Shown one piece after another: positions 1 through 10,604 of a stretch of DNA of 64,000 nucleotides (position 1 is its first letter; every line of letters begins with the position of its first letter). Origin of the DNA: JAWKOK01 sp963765875 (GTDB lineage Bacteria > Chloroflexota > Anaerolineae > Caldilineales > Caldilineaceae); NCBI GenBank assembly GCA_963765875.1, contig CAVXYK010000018.1:129956-193955 (forward strand). The letters run 5' to 3'. The translations under genes were made by a program, and so were the position numbers. Below the pieces are notes generated by a model that did no database searches, was not told the origin of the DNA, and worked only from the letters and a program-made list of their open reading frames with translations.

Positions 1-696
1 CACCACCGAGTCAAGAACAATCTGCAGACAGTTGCCGCCATTTTGCGCATTCAGGCCCGCCGTACCGAAAATGATGAGGCCAAGCAACTACTGACCGACG
101 CAGTCAACCGAATTCTAAGTATGTCGGTTATCCATGAGTTTCTGAGCCACGACGAACATCAGCCTATCAACGTGAGTGATGTCTGCCAGCGAATCGCCAA
201 TCAGGTAGCGGACGTCGCAGCCAGTCCCGGTCAGCGAATCGACGTAAACGTCACCGGTCCCAATATCCGGTTGCCGGCCGGTCAGGCCACGCCGATCGCA
301 TTGGTAATCAACGAACTCATGCTCAACGCAGTCGAGCATGGAGTAAAAGAACGAGAACGTGCTATTATCAATATCCGTCTGGAAGACGAAGGCGGCAACG
401 CCAAAATCATCCTGGAAGATGACGGAGAGGGCTTGCCGGATGATTTCGATCCCGCAGACGGTAAGAGTCTGGGACTTCAGATCGTTCATACGTTGGTAAC
501 TGATGATCTGAAGGGACAGCTGGAGATGGTATCCTACGAGGAGCTTGAGTCGTCCTTCGAAGACAATAGCAGCGCGAATGAAGAGAGCAAGACGGGACAA
601 CTTGAAGCAAGCCGGCAAGCGCCAGGATCACAACAGATGCGCAGCGGAACTCGAGCGATTGTCACGATTCCAAAACAGCCGCTCAAGGCATCCTAG
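1..696 (+). CDS. pdtaS: PdtaS-like sensor histidine kinase, C-terminal part (5' cut by window edge)
   Basis: The reading frame is open from base 1, so the start lies outside the window. The first residues read HHRVKNNLQ, the HisKA_2 phosphoacceptor box with the catalytic His. They are followed by the dimerisation helices and a HATPase_c domain with N box NELMLNAVEHG, G1 box EDDGEGLP and G2 box SLGLQIV. The last 45 residues or so are a hydrophilic Ser/Glu-rich insert and tail. The family autophosphorylates on His and passes the phosphate to an RNA-binding ANTAR regulator, and just such a gene follows at 974. Sensor domains are not visible. I infer a cytosolic PdtaS-type kinase from the HisKA_2 box and this neighbour. 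Confidence 0.88.
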   Translation, partial: HHRVKNNLQTVAAILRIQARRTENDEAKQLLTDAVNRILSMSVIHEFLSHDEHQPINVSDVCQRIANQVADVAASPGQRIDVNVTGPNIRLPAGQATPIALVINELMLNAVEHGVKERERAIINIRLEDEGGNAKIILEDDGEGLPDDFDPADGKSLGLQIVHTLVTDDLKGQLEMVSYEELESSFEDNSSANEESKTGQLEASRQAPGSQQMRSGTRAIVTIPKQPLKAS

Positions 697-743
697 ATCA
701 TATCCCAAAACGTGTGCAAGATTCTCCTGCAAGGTAGAAACTA

Positions 744-890
744 GCCACAAAGGAAAACAAATTTGCACAGATAGGTTTAGATAGTTGTAGAACAGACATG
801 TTTAGAACAGAAGGCCTTGGCTCCACTGAGGATAATCGAGACTATCTGTGCCCCATCCAATTTCTATCTGTGTGAATCTGTGACAAAAAG
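744..890. repeat. Intergenic CACAGAT-type inverted repeat
   Basis: The gap between the kinase and its regulator carries GCCACAA...TTGCACAGATAGG on the left and CTATCTGTGTGAATCTGTGACAAA on the right, an imperfect inverted repeat. It resembles the better-preserved element at 44733-44888. No gene is seen in this stretch. Confidence 0.5.
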
Positions 891-973
891 CTTTCTGCTA
901 CAGACTCCCATAGAATTCCGACAAACGCGAAAAATCCGAAGTTGTATTCGAACCGAACCAAAGGAGACCAAAC

Positions 974-1555
974 GTGGAGCGTACACGCGTCATAATTGCC
1001 GATGATGAATCACTGATTCGGATGGACCTGCGCGAAATGCTCACTAACCTGGGCTATCTCGTGGTTGGCGAAGTGGGTGATGGCCGCAGCGCAGTCAATC
1101 TAGCGCGAGAGCTACGCCCGGATATCGTGATCATGGACATCAAGATGCCGGATATGGACGGCATTGAGGCCGCCGAGATTTTGACCCAGGAACGAGTGGC
1201 GCCGGTGCTTCTCCTCAGCGCCTACAGCCAGCAGGACCTGGTTCAACGAGCGCGCAAGGCAGGCGTGGCCGGTTACATGGTCAAGCCGTTTCGCGAGAGC
1301 GATTTGACACCGGCCATCGAAGTCGCGTTGGCCCGTTTCAGCGAGTTCCGCGCCATGGAGCGAGAGGTCGATACCCTTGAAGACGCGCTCGAGACCCGAA
1401 AATTAGTCGACCGCGCCAAGGGCATCCTGATGGACACCCAAGGCCTGAACGAGACTGAGGCCTTTCGCAAGGTACAGAAGATGAGCATGAACAATCGCAA
1501 ACCCATGCGAGCAGTCGCCGAAGCAATCATCCTGGCGCATCAAGTGAGCGAATAG
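974..1555 (+). CDS. pdtaR: PdtaR-like response regulator with ANTAR RNA-binding domain
   Basis: This 193-residue protein has a receiver domain (about residues 5-120) with acidic pocket D10/D11, phosphoacceptor D55 in IVIMDIKMPD, S82 and K104. A helix follows, then a C-terminal ANTAR domain (about 135-190; RAKGILMDTQGLNETEAF and AVAEAIIL). ANTAR proteins act by binding twin hairpins in nascent RNA and blocking termination. The linker ALETRKLVDRAKGIL is very close to what I recall of mycobacterial PdtaR. The start is GTG, chosen because AAGGAG at 961-966 lies 7 nt upstream and the receiver domain begins at once. It follows the kinase on the same strand. Targets cannot be read from this window. 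Confidence 0.92.
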   Translation: MERTRVIIADDESLIRMDLREMLTNLGYLVVGEVGDGRSAVNLARELRPDIVIMDIKMPDMDGIEAAEILTQERVAPVLLLSAYSQQDLVQRARKAGVAGYMVKPFRESDLTPAIEVALARFSEFRAMEREVDTLEDALETRKLVDRAKGILMDTQGLNETEAFRKVQKMSMNNRKPMRAVAEAIILAHQVSE

Positions 1556-1564
1556 ACCAAGATC

Positions 1565-2305
1565 ATGCGCCTCTCAATTGTCATGCCCGTCTATAATGAG
1601 CGGGCCACCCTAGAAGAAATTGTGCGTCGTGTGCGCGCTGTCAATCTGACCGTCGAACGCGATGGCATTAACGATCAACTCAACGGGCCGCTTACGCTGG
1701 AGCGAGAGATCGTCATCGTCGACGACGGCTCGACAGATGGCACGCGCGCCATCCTGGACAAATGGCGCAACGAAAACGCGCCCGACATGAAGATCTTCTT
1801 CCACGATGTAAACGGCGGCAAGGGTGCAGCGCTGCGAACCGGCTTCCAGCAGGCAACCGGCGACATCATCGTTGTCCAGGACGCCGATCTTGAATACGAT
1901 CCGCGGGACTATGTCCTGCTGCTGAAACCATTGCTGGAAGGTCGTACGCCGGTCGTCTACGGCAGCCGCTTCATGGGAGCGACCCGGTCCGCCATGAGCC
2001 TGACCCACACGCTCGGAAACCGCACGCTGACGCTGCTCACCAACATACTCTTTGGCACATCGCTGACCGACATGGAGACCTGTTACAAGTGCTTCCGCCG
2101 CGACGTCATCGTCAACATTCCGCTCTACAGTCGGCGTTTCGATATCGAGCCGGAGATTACGGCCAAGGTATTGAAGCGGGGCTATAGCATTTTCGAGGTG
2201 CCCATCAGCTACAACGGCCGCGAGTTTCACGAAGGCAAGAAAATCTCGTGGCGAGACGGATTCACGGCTGTGTCGGCATTAGTCAAATACCGTTTTGTGG
2301 ATTAG
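1565..2305 (+). CDS. GT2 family glycosyltransferase, dolichyl/polyprenyl-phosphate sugar synthase type
   Basis: This 246-residue GT-A enzyme begins MRLSIVMPVYNERATLEEIV. It has the nucleotide-binding motifs IVIVDDGSTDGT and GKGAALRTG, the metal-binding VQDADLEYDP, and the later YGSRFMG block. No transmembrane anchor is visible, so it resembles the soluble DPM1-like type that loads a sugar onto a lipid phosphate carrier at the inner face of the membrane. It lies 9 bp after the regulator gene. Its stop overlaps the likely start of the GT39-type membrane transferase, so a lipid-sugar donor and a lipid-sugar-using enzyme appear co-translated. The sugar is not known. Confidence 0.88.
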   Translation: MRLSIVMPVYNERATLEEIVRRVRAVNLTVERDGINDQLNGPLTLEREIVIVDDGSTDGTRAILDKWRNENAPDMKIFFHDVNGGKGAALRTGFQQATGDIIVVQDADLEYDPRDYVLLLKPLLEGRTPVVYGSRFMGATRSAMSLTHTLGNRTLTLLTNILFGTSLTDMETCYKCFRRDVIVNIPLYSRRFDIEPEITAKVLKRGYSIFEVPISYNGREFHEGKKISWRDGFTAVSALVKYRFVD

Positions 2306-3737
2306 CGCAGTTCGCCACAGCGCACGCAATCATCGAACGCCCCTGCTGATCAACCTGGTGCTGATCACACTGATCGGCTATATCTTGCGTTTGCCCATGA
2401 TAGACCGCTTCCCCTTTCGCGAAGACGAAGCGATCTACAGCTATTGGGCCCTCCATGGCTGGCATCAGGATCCGCTCTTTCTGAACGTCTGGCCCGACAA
2501 ACCACCGATCTTTCTTTGGCTTCTGGGCGTCGCCTATTCCCTCTTTGGCATCGAAGCCGCCAGCGCCCGCTGGATCAACATCGCCGCCGGCACATTGACC
2601 ATTCCCATCGTTGCCGTGACTGCGCGTCGCCTCTGGGGCGATCGTGCTGCCCTGATCGCGGCCCTAGTGATGGCACTTTCTCCTTTCGCAATCAGCTTTT
2701 CTCCCACTGCTTTTGTTGACCCCGTCCTTGTTCTTGCAGGCAGCCTGGCGCTCTGCATGACTGTTTTTGCGCGTCCGCTGTCCGCCGGCCTCTGGCTCGG
2801 CGCGGCCATCATGACAAAACAGCAAGGACTACTCTATGTTCCGCTAGTCGTTGCCATGCTGGCAGGCAACAATTTCGAAAACCGTAGGTCACGCTATTTG
2901 CCCTTCCTAAGCGGCCTGGCAATGGTCGTTCTGCCTGTTCTTTTTTGGGACAGCCTACGCTGGACCAGCGCCCCCTCACCATGGGATCTCAGCGTTCGCA
3001 ACTACGGCATATTAACGGTAGCGCCACCAGATGAGTGGCCCACACGCCTGCTTGAATGGTGGCCGGTTTTATGGCAGATCACGGCAAATTCGGCAGCCTG
3101 GATAGTCCTTGCACTGGGACTGTTGAGCGCAGTTATCATGGTCGGCTACCGTCGAATAATGCAGGAAACGATCGATCGACGGTCAACCGGTCCAGCCGCG
3201 ATCATAGCCCTATGGGCAACAGGATATTTCTTGCTGCACATCCTTTCCACCATTCAGGTGTGGGATCGGTATCTGCTCCCGTTGGGGCCGCCGATCGCGT
3301 TGTTGAGCGGCTGGGCGGCGAGCACGCTTCCACTGCCGACATCGCCCTGGATACGCAGAACTGCCGTCAGCATGATTGTTCTATTGCTGGCTCTTCCCGC
3401 AGGGCAAGCTGCCGGCGGCGCACTGCCTGTCGGCGGCGACCACGGCGACTACACCGGATTGGACGATGCCCTGGATTGGGTTAGTCAGCAAGCCGGACCA
3501 CCGGGTCAACCGACGGTACTCTATCATGACGTGTTGGGCTGGCATCTTCAGTACTATCTTTACACCCAGATCGAGCGCGACGGATTTGCACTGCGCTGGT
3601 TTCCAAGTTCGACCTATTTAGCCGATAATGCGGAAAAGACGTCGCATGTGCGCAAGTTCTATATCCAGCCCGATTCGGGCGTCTCATGCGGATCTTGCCG
3701 GTCGGCTCAACATGCGCAGTCTATCGCTTGCAAATAG
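2295..3737 (+). CDS. GT39/ArnT-like membrane glycosyltransferase, probably frameshifted near its end
   Basis: This long polytopic protein of about 480 residues has some ten hydrophobic segments. The early loop has an acidic FPFREDEAIYSYWA segment, the position of the catalytic Asp/Glu in the PMT/ArnT fold, followed by a WPDKPPIFLWLLG block. Such enzymes move a sugar from a polyprenyl-phosphate donor to an acceptor on the outer face. The start is TTG, overlapping the GT2 stop by 11 bp; a later start is possible. The last 25 residues (SCGSCRSAQHAQ) look wrong. The +1 frame continues with DLAGRLNMRSLSLANRF and FTVYEVV, a more natural C-terminus, so a one-base indel near 3670-3680 is likely and the true gene may run toward 3933. 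Confidence 0.8.
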   Translation: MWISAVRHSARNHRTPLLINLVLITLIGYILRLPMIDRFPFREDEAIYSYWALHGWHQDPLFLNVWPDKPPIFLWLLGVAYSLFGIEAASARWINIAAGTLTIPIVAVTARRLWGDRAALIAALVMALSPFAISFSPTAFVDPVLVLAGSLALCMTVFARPLSAGLWLGAAIMTKQQGLLYVPLVVAMLAGNNFENRRSRYLPFLSGLAMVVLPVLFWDSLRWTSAPSPWDLSVRNYGILTVAPPDEWPTRLLEWWPVLWQITANSAAWIVLALGLLSAVIMVGYRRIMQETIDRRSTGPAAIIALWATGYFLLHILSTIQVWDRYLLPLGPPIALLSGWAASTLPLPTSPWIRRTAVSMIVLLLALPAGQAAGGALPVGGDHGDYTGLDDALDWVSQQAGPPGQPTVLYHDVLGWHLQYYLYTQIERDGFALRWFPSSTYLADNAEKTSHVRKFYIQPDSGVSCGSCRSAQHAQSIACK

Positions 3738-3962
3738 GTTCAGGTCCAGCCACTTCACCGTCTATGAGGTTGTCGACAGGCGTGCATCGGCCTGTGAGTG
3801 GTGTGCGTGTATGCCACATGTTGAAGAGCAATATGACAGGACCGGCTGGCAAGAATTGCATCTGGACCATGCTTGGCCAACCGTGCAAAGCGTCTCAAAT
3901 AACGTATCAAATGTCCACAGTTCATTGCGCTAACGATTCATTGAAGCAACAAGGAAACCTGC

Positions 3963-5576
3963 GTGTATCAATTACTAGAACGACGTCTCGCACTGATCGA
4001 AAACAGCGGCCACAGCGCGCTCTTGGGTGAAGGGAAAAAGGGTGTCGAAACTGAGACGCTGCGCATCACACCGGACAATCGGCTGGCGCAGACTCCCCAT
4101 CCTGCGGCCCTTGGATCGTCGTTGACCAATCCGTTGATCACGACGGATTTCTCAGAGTCACAGTTGGAATTTGTCACGCCCCCCTTCACCGATGTGGCCG
4201 ACATCCTGCGTGTGCAGAACGACGTGCGTCGATTCACCAATCTACACCTGCTGGACGGCGAGCTGCTCTGGTCAGCGAGCATGCCCTGTATTGTCTCCGG
4301 TGAAGAGAGCGTGCCCATCGCCCTCTTCGGTCCCTCCAATCAAGGCCGATTCAAACATGTCTATCGTAACGGCCTGGCTGCGCGTTATCGCCGCATCATG
4401 CAGATCATCTGCGGCGTCCATTACAACTACTCGGTGGCCGAAGAATTCTGGCCGATCTATCAACAGATCGAACATGATCCCCAGCCGCTCCAGGACTTTG
4501 TGTCGAACGCCTACTTCGCACTTTCGCGCAACGCCCAGCGCTACGACTGGCTGATCACCTACCTCTTTGGATGCTCACCGGCACTCTGCAAATCCTTCAT
4601 GGACAAGCTCGATTATCCCTTCCCGGAGCACGATGCCTACAGCCTCTACGAACTCTACGCGACCTCGCTGCGCCTGAGCAACATCGGCTACAAGAATCAG
4701 GCTGCCGCCCTGCTAAACGTCTCCTACGACAGCCTGGACGCCTATGTTTCGACACTCTACCATGCCACGCGCACGCCGTACCCGCCCTACGAGGCACTGG
4801 GGGTCTATGTGAACGGCGATTACCGCCAGCTGAACGCAAATCTGCTACAGTTTGAAAACGAATACTACGGCTCCATTCGGCCCAAACGAGTGCCCCAATA
4901 TGGAGAGCGCCCGCTGGCGGCGCTGGCTCGTGGCGGCGTGCAGTACGTGGAGTTGCGCTCGTTGGATGTCAACGCCTTCGAGCCGACCGGCGTCAACGAG
5001 ACGGAACTGCGCTTCCTGGAAGCCTTTCTGCTCTTCTGCATGCTACAGGAAAGCCCATCCTTGGACATCCGAGAAAAGGCTGAGGCGGCAGAGAACCAGA
5101 CAGCAGTTGCCCATCGTGGACGCCAGCCGGGGCTGACACTGCGCAACAACGGCCGGGAGACAACGCTCCACGATTGGGCGTCAACCATCATGACGTTGAT
5201 CGCCGATGTCGGCGCGCTGCTGGATGCCGGATTGCCCGGCACGCCGTATGCAGATGCGATTCGCTCACTCCAAGAATCGGTCGACGTGCCGGCACGCACG
5301 CCGTCAGCCCGCGTGCTGCACGAGATGGAGACAAACCACGAGACCTTCTTCCAGTTCGCACGACGCATGGCAAACCAACATCGAGCGCAATTGGACAGCG
5401 ATCCGCTGTCGTCCGATAGGCGCCAATATCTGGACGAAATCAGTGACAAGTCTCGCCTCGAAGCTGCGGCTTTGGAGTCTGAGACCAACGAGTCATTCGA
5501 GGCCTATTTGGCCGGATACTTGGGCCAACAGGTGAACGCAGGGGCAAGGCTTTTCAACAAGGAGACACAGAGGTAG
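3963..5576 (+). CDS. gshA: Glutamate-cysteine ligase, E. coli GshA type
   Basis: This 537-residue protein covers the whole class I glutamate-cysteine ligase fold (E. coli GshA is 518). It makes gamma-glutamylcysteine from Glu, Cys and ATP, the first step of glutathione synthesis, in the cytosol. Visible landmarks are GVETETLRI near the N-terminus, TTDFSESQLEFVTPP, and YVELRSLDVNAFEP in the ATP-grasp-like core. The start is GTG with AAGGA at 3951-3955, 7 nt upstream. The C-terminus (NKETQR) runs into an ACACAGAGG-type intergenic repeat, so the last few residues may be repeat-derived. No gshB is in the window; whether full glutathione or only gamma-glutamylcysteine is made cannot be told. Confidence 0.92.
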   Translation: MYQLLERRLALIENSGHSALLGEGKKGVETETLRITPDNRLAQTPHPAALGSSLTNPLITTDFSESQLEFVTPPFTDVADILRVQNDVRRFTNLHLLDGELLWSASMPCIVSGEESVPIALFGPSNQGRFKHVYRNGLAARYRRIMQIICGVHYNYSVAEEFWPIYQQIEHDPQPLQDFVSNAYFALSRNAQRYDWLITYLFGCSPALCKSFMDKLDYPFPEHDAYSLYELYATSLRLSNIGYKNQAAALLNVSYDSLDAYVSTLYHATRTPYPPYEALGVYVNGDYRQLNANLLQFENEYYGSIRPKRVPQYGERPLAALARGGVQYVELRSLDVNAFEPTGVNETELRFLEAFLLFCMLQESPSLDIREKAEAAENQTAVAHRGRQPGLTLRNNGRETTLHDWASTIMTLIADVGALLDAGLPGTPYADAIRSLQESVDVPARTPSARVLHEMETNHETFFQFARRMANQHRAQLDSDPLSSDRRQYLDEISDKSRLEAAALESETNESFEAYLAGYLGQQVNAGARLFNKETQR

Positions 5577-5595
5577 CGCGGAAGCTCACAGAGGC
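5562..5595. repeat. ACACAGAGG-type repeat fragment at the end of gshA
   Basis: The motifs ACACAGAGG (5565-5573) and CTCACAGAGG (5585-5594) match the short cacagagg repeats at 22642-22682 and, in reverse, at 46438-46482. The gshA stop codon lies inside it. Confidence 0.4.
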
Positions 5596-5643
5596 ACATC
5601 GAGAAAAAGTGGATTTCATTTGGATGCATTCAAAATAAGTTGA

Positions 5644-5668
5644 GTGGGCGGCCCTCGTGGCCGCCCAC
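5644..5668. repeat. Perfect 10-bp-stem hairpin upstream of the YfhO gene
   Basis: GTGGGCGGCC (5644-5653) and GGCCGCCCAC (5659-5668) form a perfect stem around a 5-nt loop. It sits between gshA and the next gene. It lacks a T tract, so it looks more like a REP-type palindrome than a terminator. A GTG inside it (5657) could open the next frame but is an unlikely start. Confidence 0.6.
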
Positions 5669-5728
5669 CGTCTACGGACAAGACGAACAAGCAAATCTGC
5701 CGCCGGGATCCAGCCCCGCGAAGACGAA

Positions 5729-8671
5729 ATGTCAAACCAACCTAGTAGTGCGACGGCTAAAGTGGTAACAAGTCCGGCTTCTCTCAGAAGCCGGACTTCT
5801 GGGCCTCCCACACAACACACAAGTCGAACTCCGATTCTTTGGGCCGCCCTGGGCTTATTCGCCTTTGTGCTGGCGCTCTATGCCCGTCTGCTCTTCACGA
5901 ATCGCGTGCTGGCCAGCGGTGATATTCTGCACTATTTCTACCCCTACCGCGACTATGCGGCAGAGGCGTTGCGCACAGGTCGCATTCCGCTCTGGAACCC
6001 GTATATGTTCCTCGGTGCGCCTTTCCTTGCCAACCCTCAGGCCGCGGTTCTCTATCCGCTCCACTGGCCGCTCAGTTGGCTCTCGGTGACAAAACAGATC
6101 TACTGGAGCGCTGCCCTGCACACGTGGCTCCTGGGCTTTGGCGGCTACCTGTTGATGCGTCGCTGGCAATACCAGGGTTTGCCGGCCTTCGCGACAGCGC
6201 TGGTGCTGGCGGGCAGCGGCTTCTACGGTGGCCTCATCGGCCACATCAACCAGATGAACGGCGCGGCCTGGCTTCCCTGGCTCGTACTCATCATCGAAAT
6301 GGTCGTGCAGCCACCCCAATCGACAGAGCGCAGACCAATGCGGAGCAGGGCTTCTCTCGGTATCGCTCTCTTCGGCGGCGTGACAGCACTGATGCTGTTG
6401 GCAGGACACACGCAGACCGCCTACATCAACCTCTTTGCCGTCGGCATCTGGGCGGTCTGGCCCTTGGCCTCGACCGCGACGATCCGGCAGCCGAAACAAC
6501 AGCTAGCAGACACAGCCCCGTCACTAATTGTATACTTCGGCGGCGTGTTGCTGGGCGTACTCATCAGCATGGCGCAACTCTTGCCGACGCTGGAACTCAG
6601 CGAGTTGGGCCTGCGTAGCGACGGCCTGAGCTACGGCGAAGCCTCCAGCTTCAGCCTCAAGCCGCTGCACCTGCTTTGGACCCTGCTGCCCAGCTACGGG
6701 CTGGCGGATTTGAGCGTAGTCTTCGACACACTGGGCTATACCGAGTTCGTGGCCTACGTCGGGCTGATCGGCCTGATATTGGCAATCATCGGGGCATGGT
6801 TGGGCCGACACACACGCGATCAAGCCTGGGTCTTCGGCATCCTCTTCACACTGATGGGCCTCTTTCTGGCCGCAGGGCGCTGGAATCCGATCTACTACCT
6901 GCTCTACGAATTCGTGCCCGGCCTCGACCTCTTCCGAGCCCCCGCTCGCTGGATGATGCTCTACACAATGGGGATGGCGGTGTTGGCAGGGATTGGCTTT
7001 GAATCCCTGGGAGTGAGGATCAGAGATCAAAGAGCGAAGATTGGTCTGCCGCGCACAAAGGTCTTCGTTCTTCGATTTTTGTTTTTTGTTCTTTTGGTCA
7101 CCGATCTCTTACTGGCCGCGCTTGCCCTGCCACACACACACCCTACTGCGCCCCAATCCGTCTACGATGTACGCACCGCACCGGCCCATCTGCTCACCGA
7201 TCCGGCACGAGAAGTGCATCCTGCTGCCGCGGGACGATTTCTCAGCATGAGCACGCTCACATTCGATCCAGGGGATATGGCCGACTACGAGCGCATCTTC
7301 CTGCAGAGCTTTCCGCCCCAGCTTGATGAGGCCGCCTTTTCTGAGCTGATCGTCGCGCTCAAATCCCAGGAGATTCTGGCGCCCAATCTGCCGTTACTCT
7401 GGCGAATCCCCGCGGTCGACGGCTTTGACGGCGGCGTCTTGCCTCTGAAACGATATATCCACTTTCTCACACTGCTGATCGACGCAGACGACCTTGTCCC
7501 GGACGGACGACTACGTGAGCAGGTGCGTCAGGCGCCACAAAGCGCTCTGCTGGGCATGCTAAACGCTCAGTATTTGATCACCGACAAGCTACGCGATCTA
7601 TGGTACGACGGCGTCTACTACGACCGGCAGATGGGGGCACGCCTGGACGGCGAAGCTCAGCAGCAGATCGACATCGACGTGCCGCTGCCCTTTGAGGCAA
7701 CCCATATCGATATCATCGGCCACATCGACCTGAATGACTATACGAATGACGACAATGAGCAACCAGTGCTGCTTGGCGATGCCATGTTGCCGATTGCCGA
7801 TGTCGACGTCATCACAGATGGTAAGACGGAGACGTTGACCTTGACCGCCGGCGGTCTGCCCGGCGCGGACCTGGCGGATGGTACGCTCGACAGTGCAATG
7901 GCTGAAACCAGCGGCGCCGTCATTGCGTATCGTGACGTAGAAGGCAGTGTCCAGGAGTACCGGGCTCGACTCGCGCTTTCCAATACCCAAGCGCCGGAGC
8001 GACTCACGGTTCGCCACAGTGGCGCACCCGCAGACCTGGTGATCCAGGCCATGACGCTCTTCGATGAACGCACAGGCATGTTCTCTGCGCTCTTGCCTTC
8101 CGACCGTGGCGACTACGAACTCGTCCACAGCGGTGATGTCAAAATCTACGAAAACCTAGACGTTCAACCACGCGCCTACTTGACCGGCGCGTGGACATCG
8201 GTCGACGGTCCCGATGAAGCGCTGGCATTGCTTCGCAATGGCGCACTGGATGCCAGACACCATGCCGTCGTCGAAAACGCACCGATGGTTTCCGGCCGGG
8301 AAGGCGCGCCGGGCGAAGCAGTCGACGAAGTCGGTAGCGCACAGATCGTCGCCTATTCATCGGAAGAGATCACGCTGCAAGTTGATGTACAGACCGCCGA
8401 CAACGAACCTGCACTGTTGGTCTTGAGCGATGCTTATTATCCCGGTTGGCAAGCGACCATCGATGGGACTGAAGCCCCCATCTATGCCGCCAACCATCTC
8501 TTCCGTGGTCTCTTTGTACAACCCGGCGAACATACCGTCGTCTTTTCCTATCGCCCACAGAGTTGGCGTCAGGGGGTGGGGATCTCTCTATTCGGACTGC
8601 TGATACTGGCTGTTCTACTACTCAGGGCGTGGGCCGGCGCCTTTCGTCAACAATCTGGCCTTGATGTATAA
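5729..8671 (+). CDS. YfhO-family large membrane protein
   Basis: From the ATG at 5729 this is about 980 residues. The N-terminal half is polytopic (about 10-12 hydrophobic segments) and starts after residue 35 or so with ILWAALGLFAFVLALYARLL. The loop GDILHYFYPYRDYA and the block PLWNPYMFLGAPFLANPQ are typical of the YfhO/GT-C-like family. After about residue 450 comes a large predicted exterior domain, then ALLVLSDAYYPGWQATIDG and a closing membrane helix near the C-terminus, the usual YfhO layout. The family is linked to cell-surface glycosylation or teichoic-acid modification; the substrate here is unknown. An in-frame GTG at 5657 gives 24 more residues but lies in a hairpin. A second palindrome at 5770-5798 lies inside the 5' coding region, so a GTG start at 5762 is also possible. 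Confidence 0.82.
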   Translation: MSNQPSSATAKVVTSPASLRSRTSGPPTQHTSRTPILWAALGLFAFVLALYARLLFTNRVLASGDILHYFYPYRDYAAEALRTGRIPLWNPYMFLGAPFLANPQAAVLYPLHWPLSWLSVTKQIYWSAALHTWLLGFGGYLLMRRWQYQGLPAFATALVLAGSGFYGGLIGHINQMNGAAWLPWLVLIIEMVVQPPQSTERRPMRSRASLGIALFGGVTALMLLAGHTQTAYINLFAVGIWAVWPLASTATIRQPKQQLADTAPSLIVYFGGVLLGVLISMAQLLPTLELSELGLRSDGLSYGEASSFSLKPLHLLWTLLPSYGLADLSVVFDTLGYTEFVAYVGLIGLILAIIGAWLGRHTRDQAWVFGILFTLMGLFLAAGRWNPIYYLLYEFVPGLDLFRAPARWMMLYTMGMAVLAGIGFESLGVRIRDQRAKIGLPRTKVFVLRFLFFVLLVTDLLLAALALPHTHPTAPQSVYDVRTAPAHLLTDPAREVHPAAAGRFLSMSTLTFDPGDMADYERIFLQSFPPQLDEAAFSELIVALKSQEILAPNLPLLWRIPAVDGFDGGVLPLKRYIHFLTLLIDADDLVPDGRLREQVRQAPQSALLGMLNAQYLITDKLRDLWYDGVYYDRQMGARLDGEAQQQIDIDVPLPFEATHIDIIGHIDLNDYTNDDNEQPVLLGDAMLPIADVDVITDGKTETLTLTAGGLPGADLADGTLDSAMAETSGAVIAYRDVEGSVQEYRARLALSNTQAPERLTVRHSGAPADLVIQAMTLFDERTGMFSALLPSDRGDYELVHSGDVKIYENLDVQPRAYLTGAWTSVDGPDEALALLRNGALDARHHAVVENAPMVSGREGAPGEAVDEVGSAQIVAYSSEEITLQVDVQTADNEPALLVLSDAYYPGWQATIDGTEAPIYAANHLFRGLFVQPGEHTVVFSYRPQSWRQGVGISLFGLLILAVLLLRAWAGAFRQQSGLDV
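5770..5798. repeat. 13-bp-stem perfect palindrome inside the 5' end of the YfhO gene
   Basis: AAGTCCGGCTTCT (5770-5782), CTC loop, AGAAGCCGGACTT (5786-5798). The palindrome lies in the presumed unconserved cytosolic N-terminus, before the first membrane segment. It would encode a PASLRSRTSG-like linker. It may be a repeat that has invaded the gene start. Confidence 0.7.
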
Positions 8672-8754
8672 TCGCCTTGCTATCGATATGCTCAGAACGC
8701 AGTGGCCCATACAGCGAAACAGCGTACATCACAGCCTGACAGAGGATCCGTTGC

Positions 8755-9295
8755 ATGGAAACGTTCAATCGAATAGTAGCAATCATATTGTGGTCCATCC
8801 TCCTCATCGCAGGACTCTACCTGGCCATCGCGCCCATTCACGCCCTGCAGCAGGCCCAGCTGTTTTTGGGCGATCTCGAGACTGTCTCGGTCGGATGGCA
8901 GGCCGACGGCTCGACCAATTTTATACTTGGACGGGTAGCATGGGGGCTGGGCGCAATCCTGCTCTTCGGCACGCTGCTGGGCGCTGAAATATTGAGCGGT
9001 CGTCGGCGTGGGGTCCGCATCCGCACGGCCGAGGGCGGGTTGGCCGAGATCGAGACCAACAGCATCGGCCAGCGCCTGGAATGGCATTTGGATCAATTGG
9101 CTGAGGTGGTCTCGGTCGTACCGTCAGTGAAATCGCGCGGCGGCTCCGTCGATATTCTCTTAGAGGTCGAGACCGCGCCCGATATCGATGTACCCATGAA
9201 GACTGATGAAGTAGTCAATGTGACCCGCGATATCATCGAACAAGATATGGGCCTCAAAATTGGAAAACTGGACGTTCGCGTCCGATATGCTCCCT

Positions 9296-9315
<20 letters not shown>
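8755..9315 (+). CDS. amaP: Alkaline shock response membrane anchor protein AmaP
   Basis: This 186-residue protein has two N-terminal membrane helices (about residues 7-28 and 60-80) and a cytosolic Asp23/Gls24-like domain of about 100 residues (IRTAEGGLAEIETNSIGQRL ... DVRVRYAP). In Firmicutes AmaP anchors Asp23 at the membrane; here the two are in one chain. Its 3' end overlaps the start region of scpB, so they are probably co-transcribed. The start ATG follows the YfhO stop by 83 bp. The family call rests on topology and fold pattern; no role beyond membrane/envelope stress can be read from the sequence. Confidence 0.75.
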
Positions 9316-10459
<1,144 letters not shown>

Positions 10460-10604
10460 AATGTCAGGTAGCCGGCCTCATTGAGGTCTATACTATACCC
10501 GCAAAAAGGATCGATTTTATCTCTCTGTGCCGGGGCCCCACAAGCGACACGGTATTTTGGTGACAGGATGTTTTTGTGACACAGTATTTTGCGGATAAGT
10601 TGTA

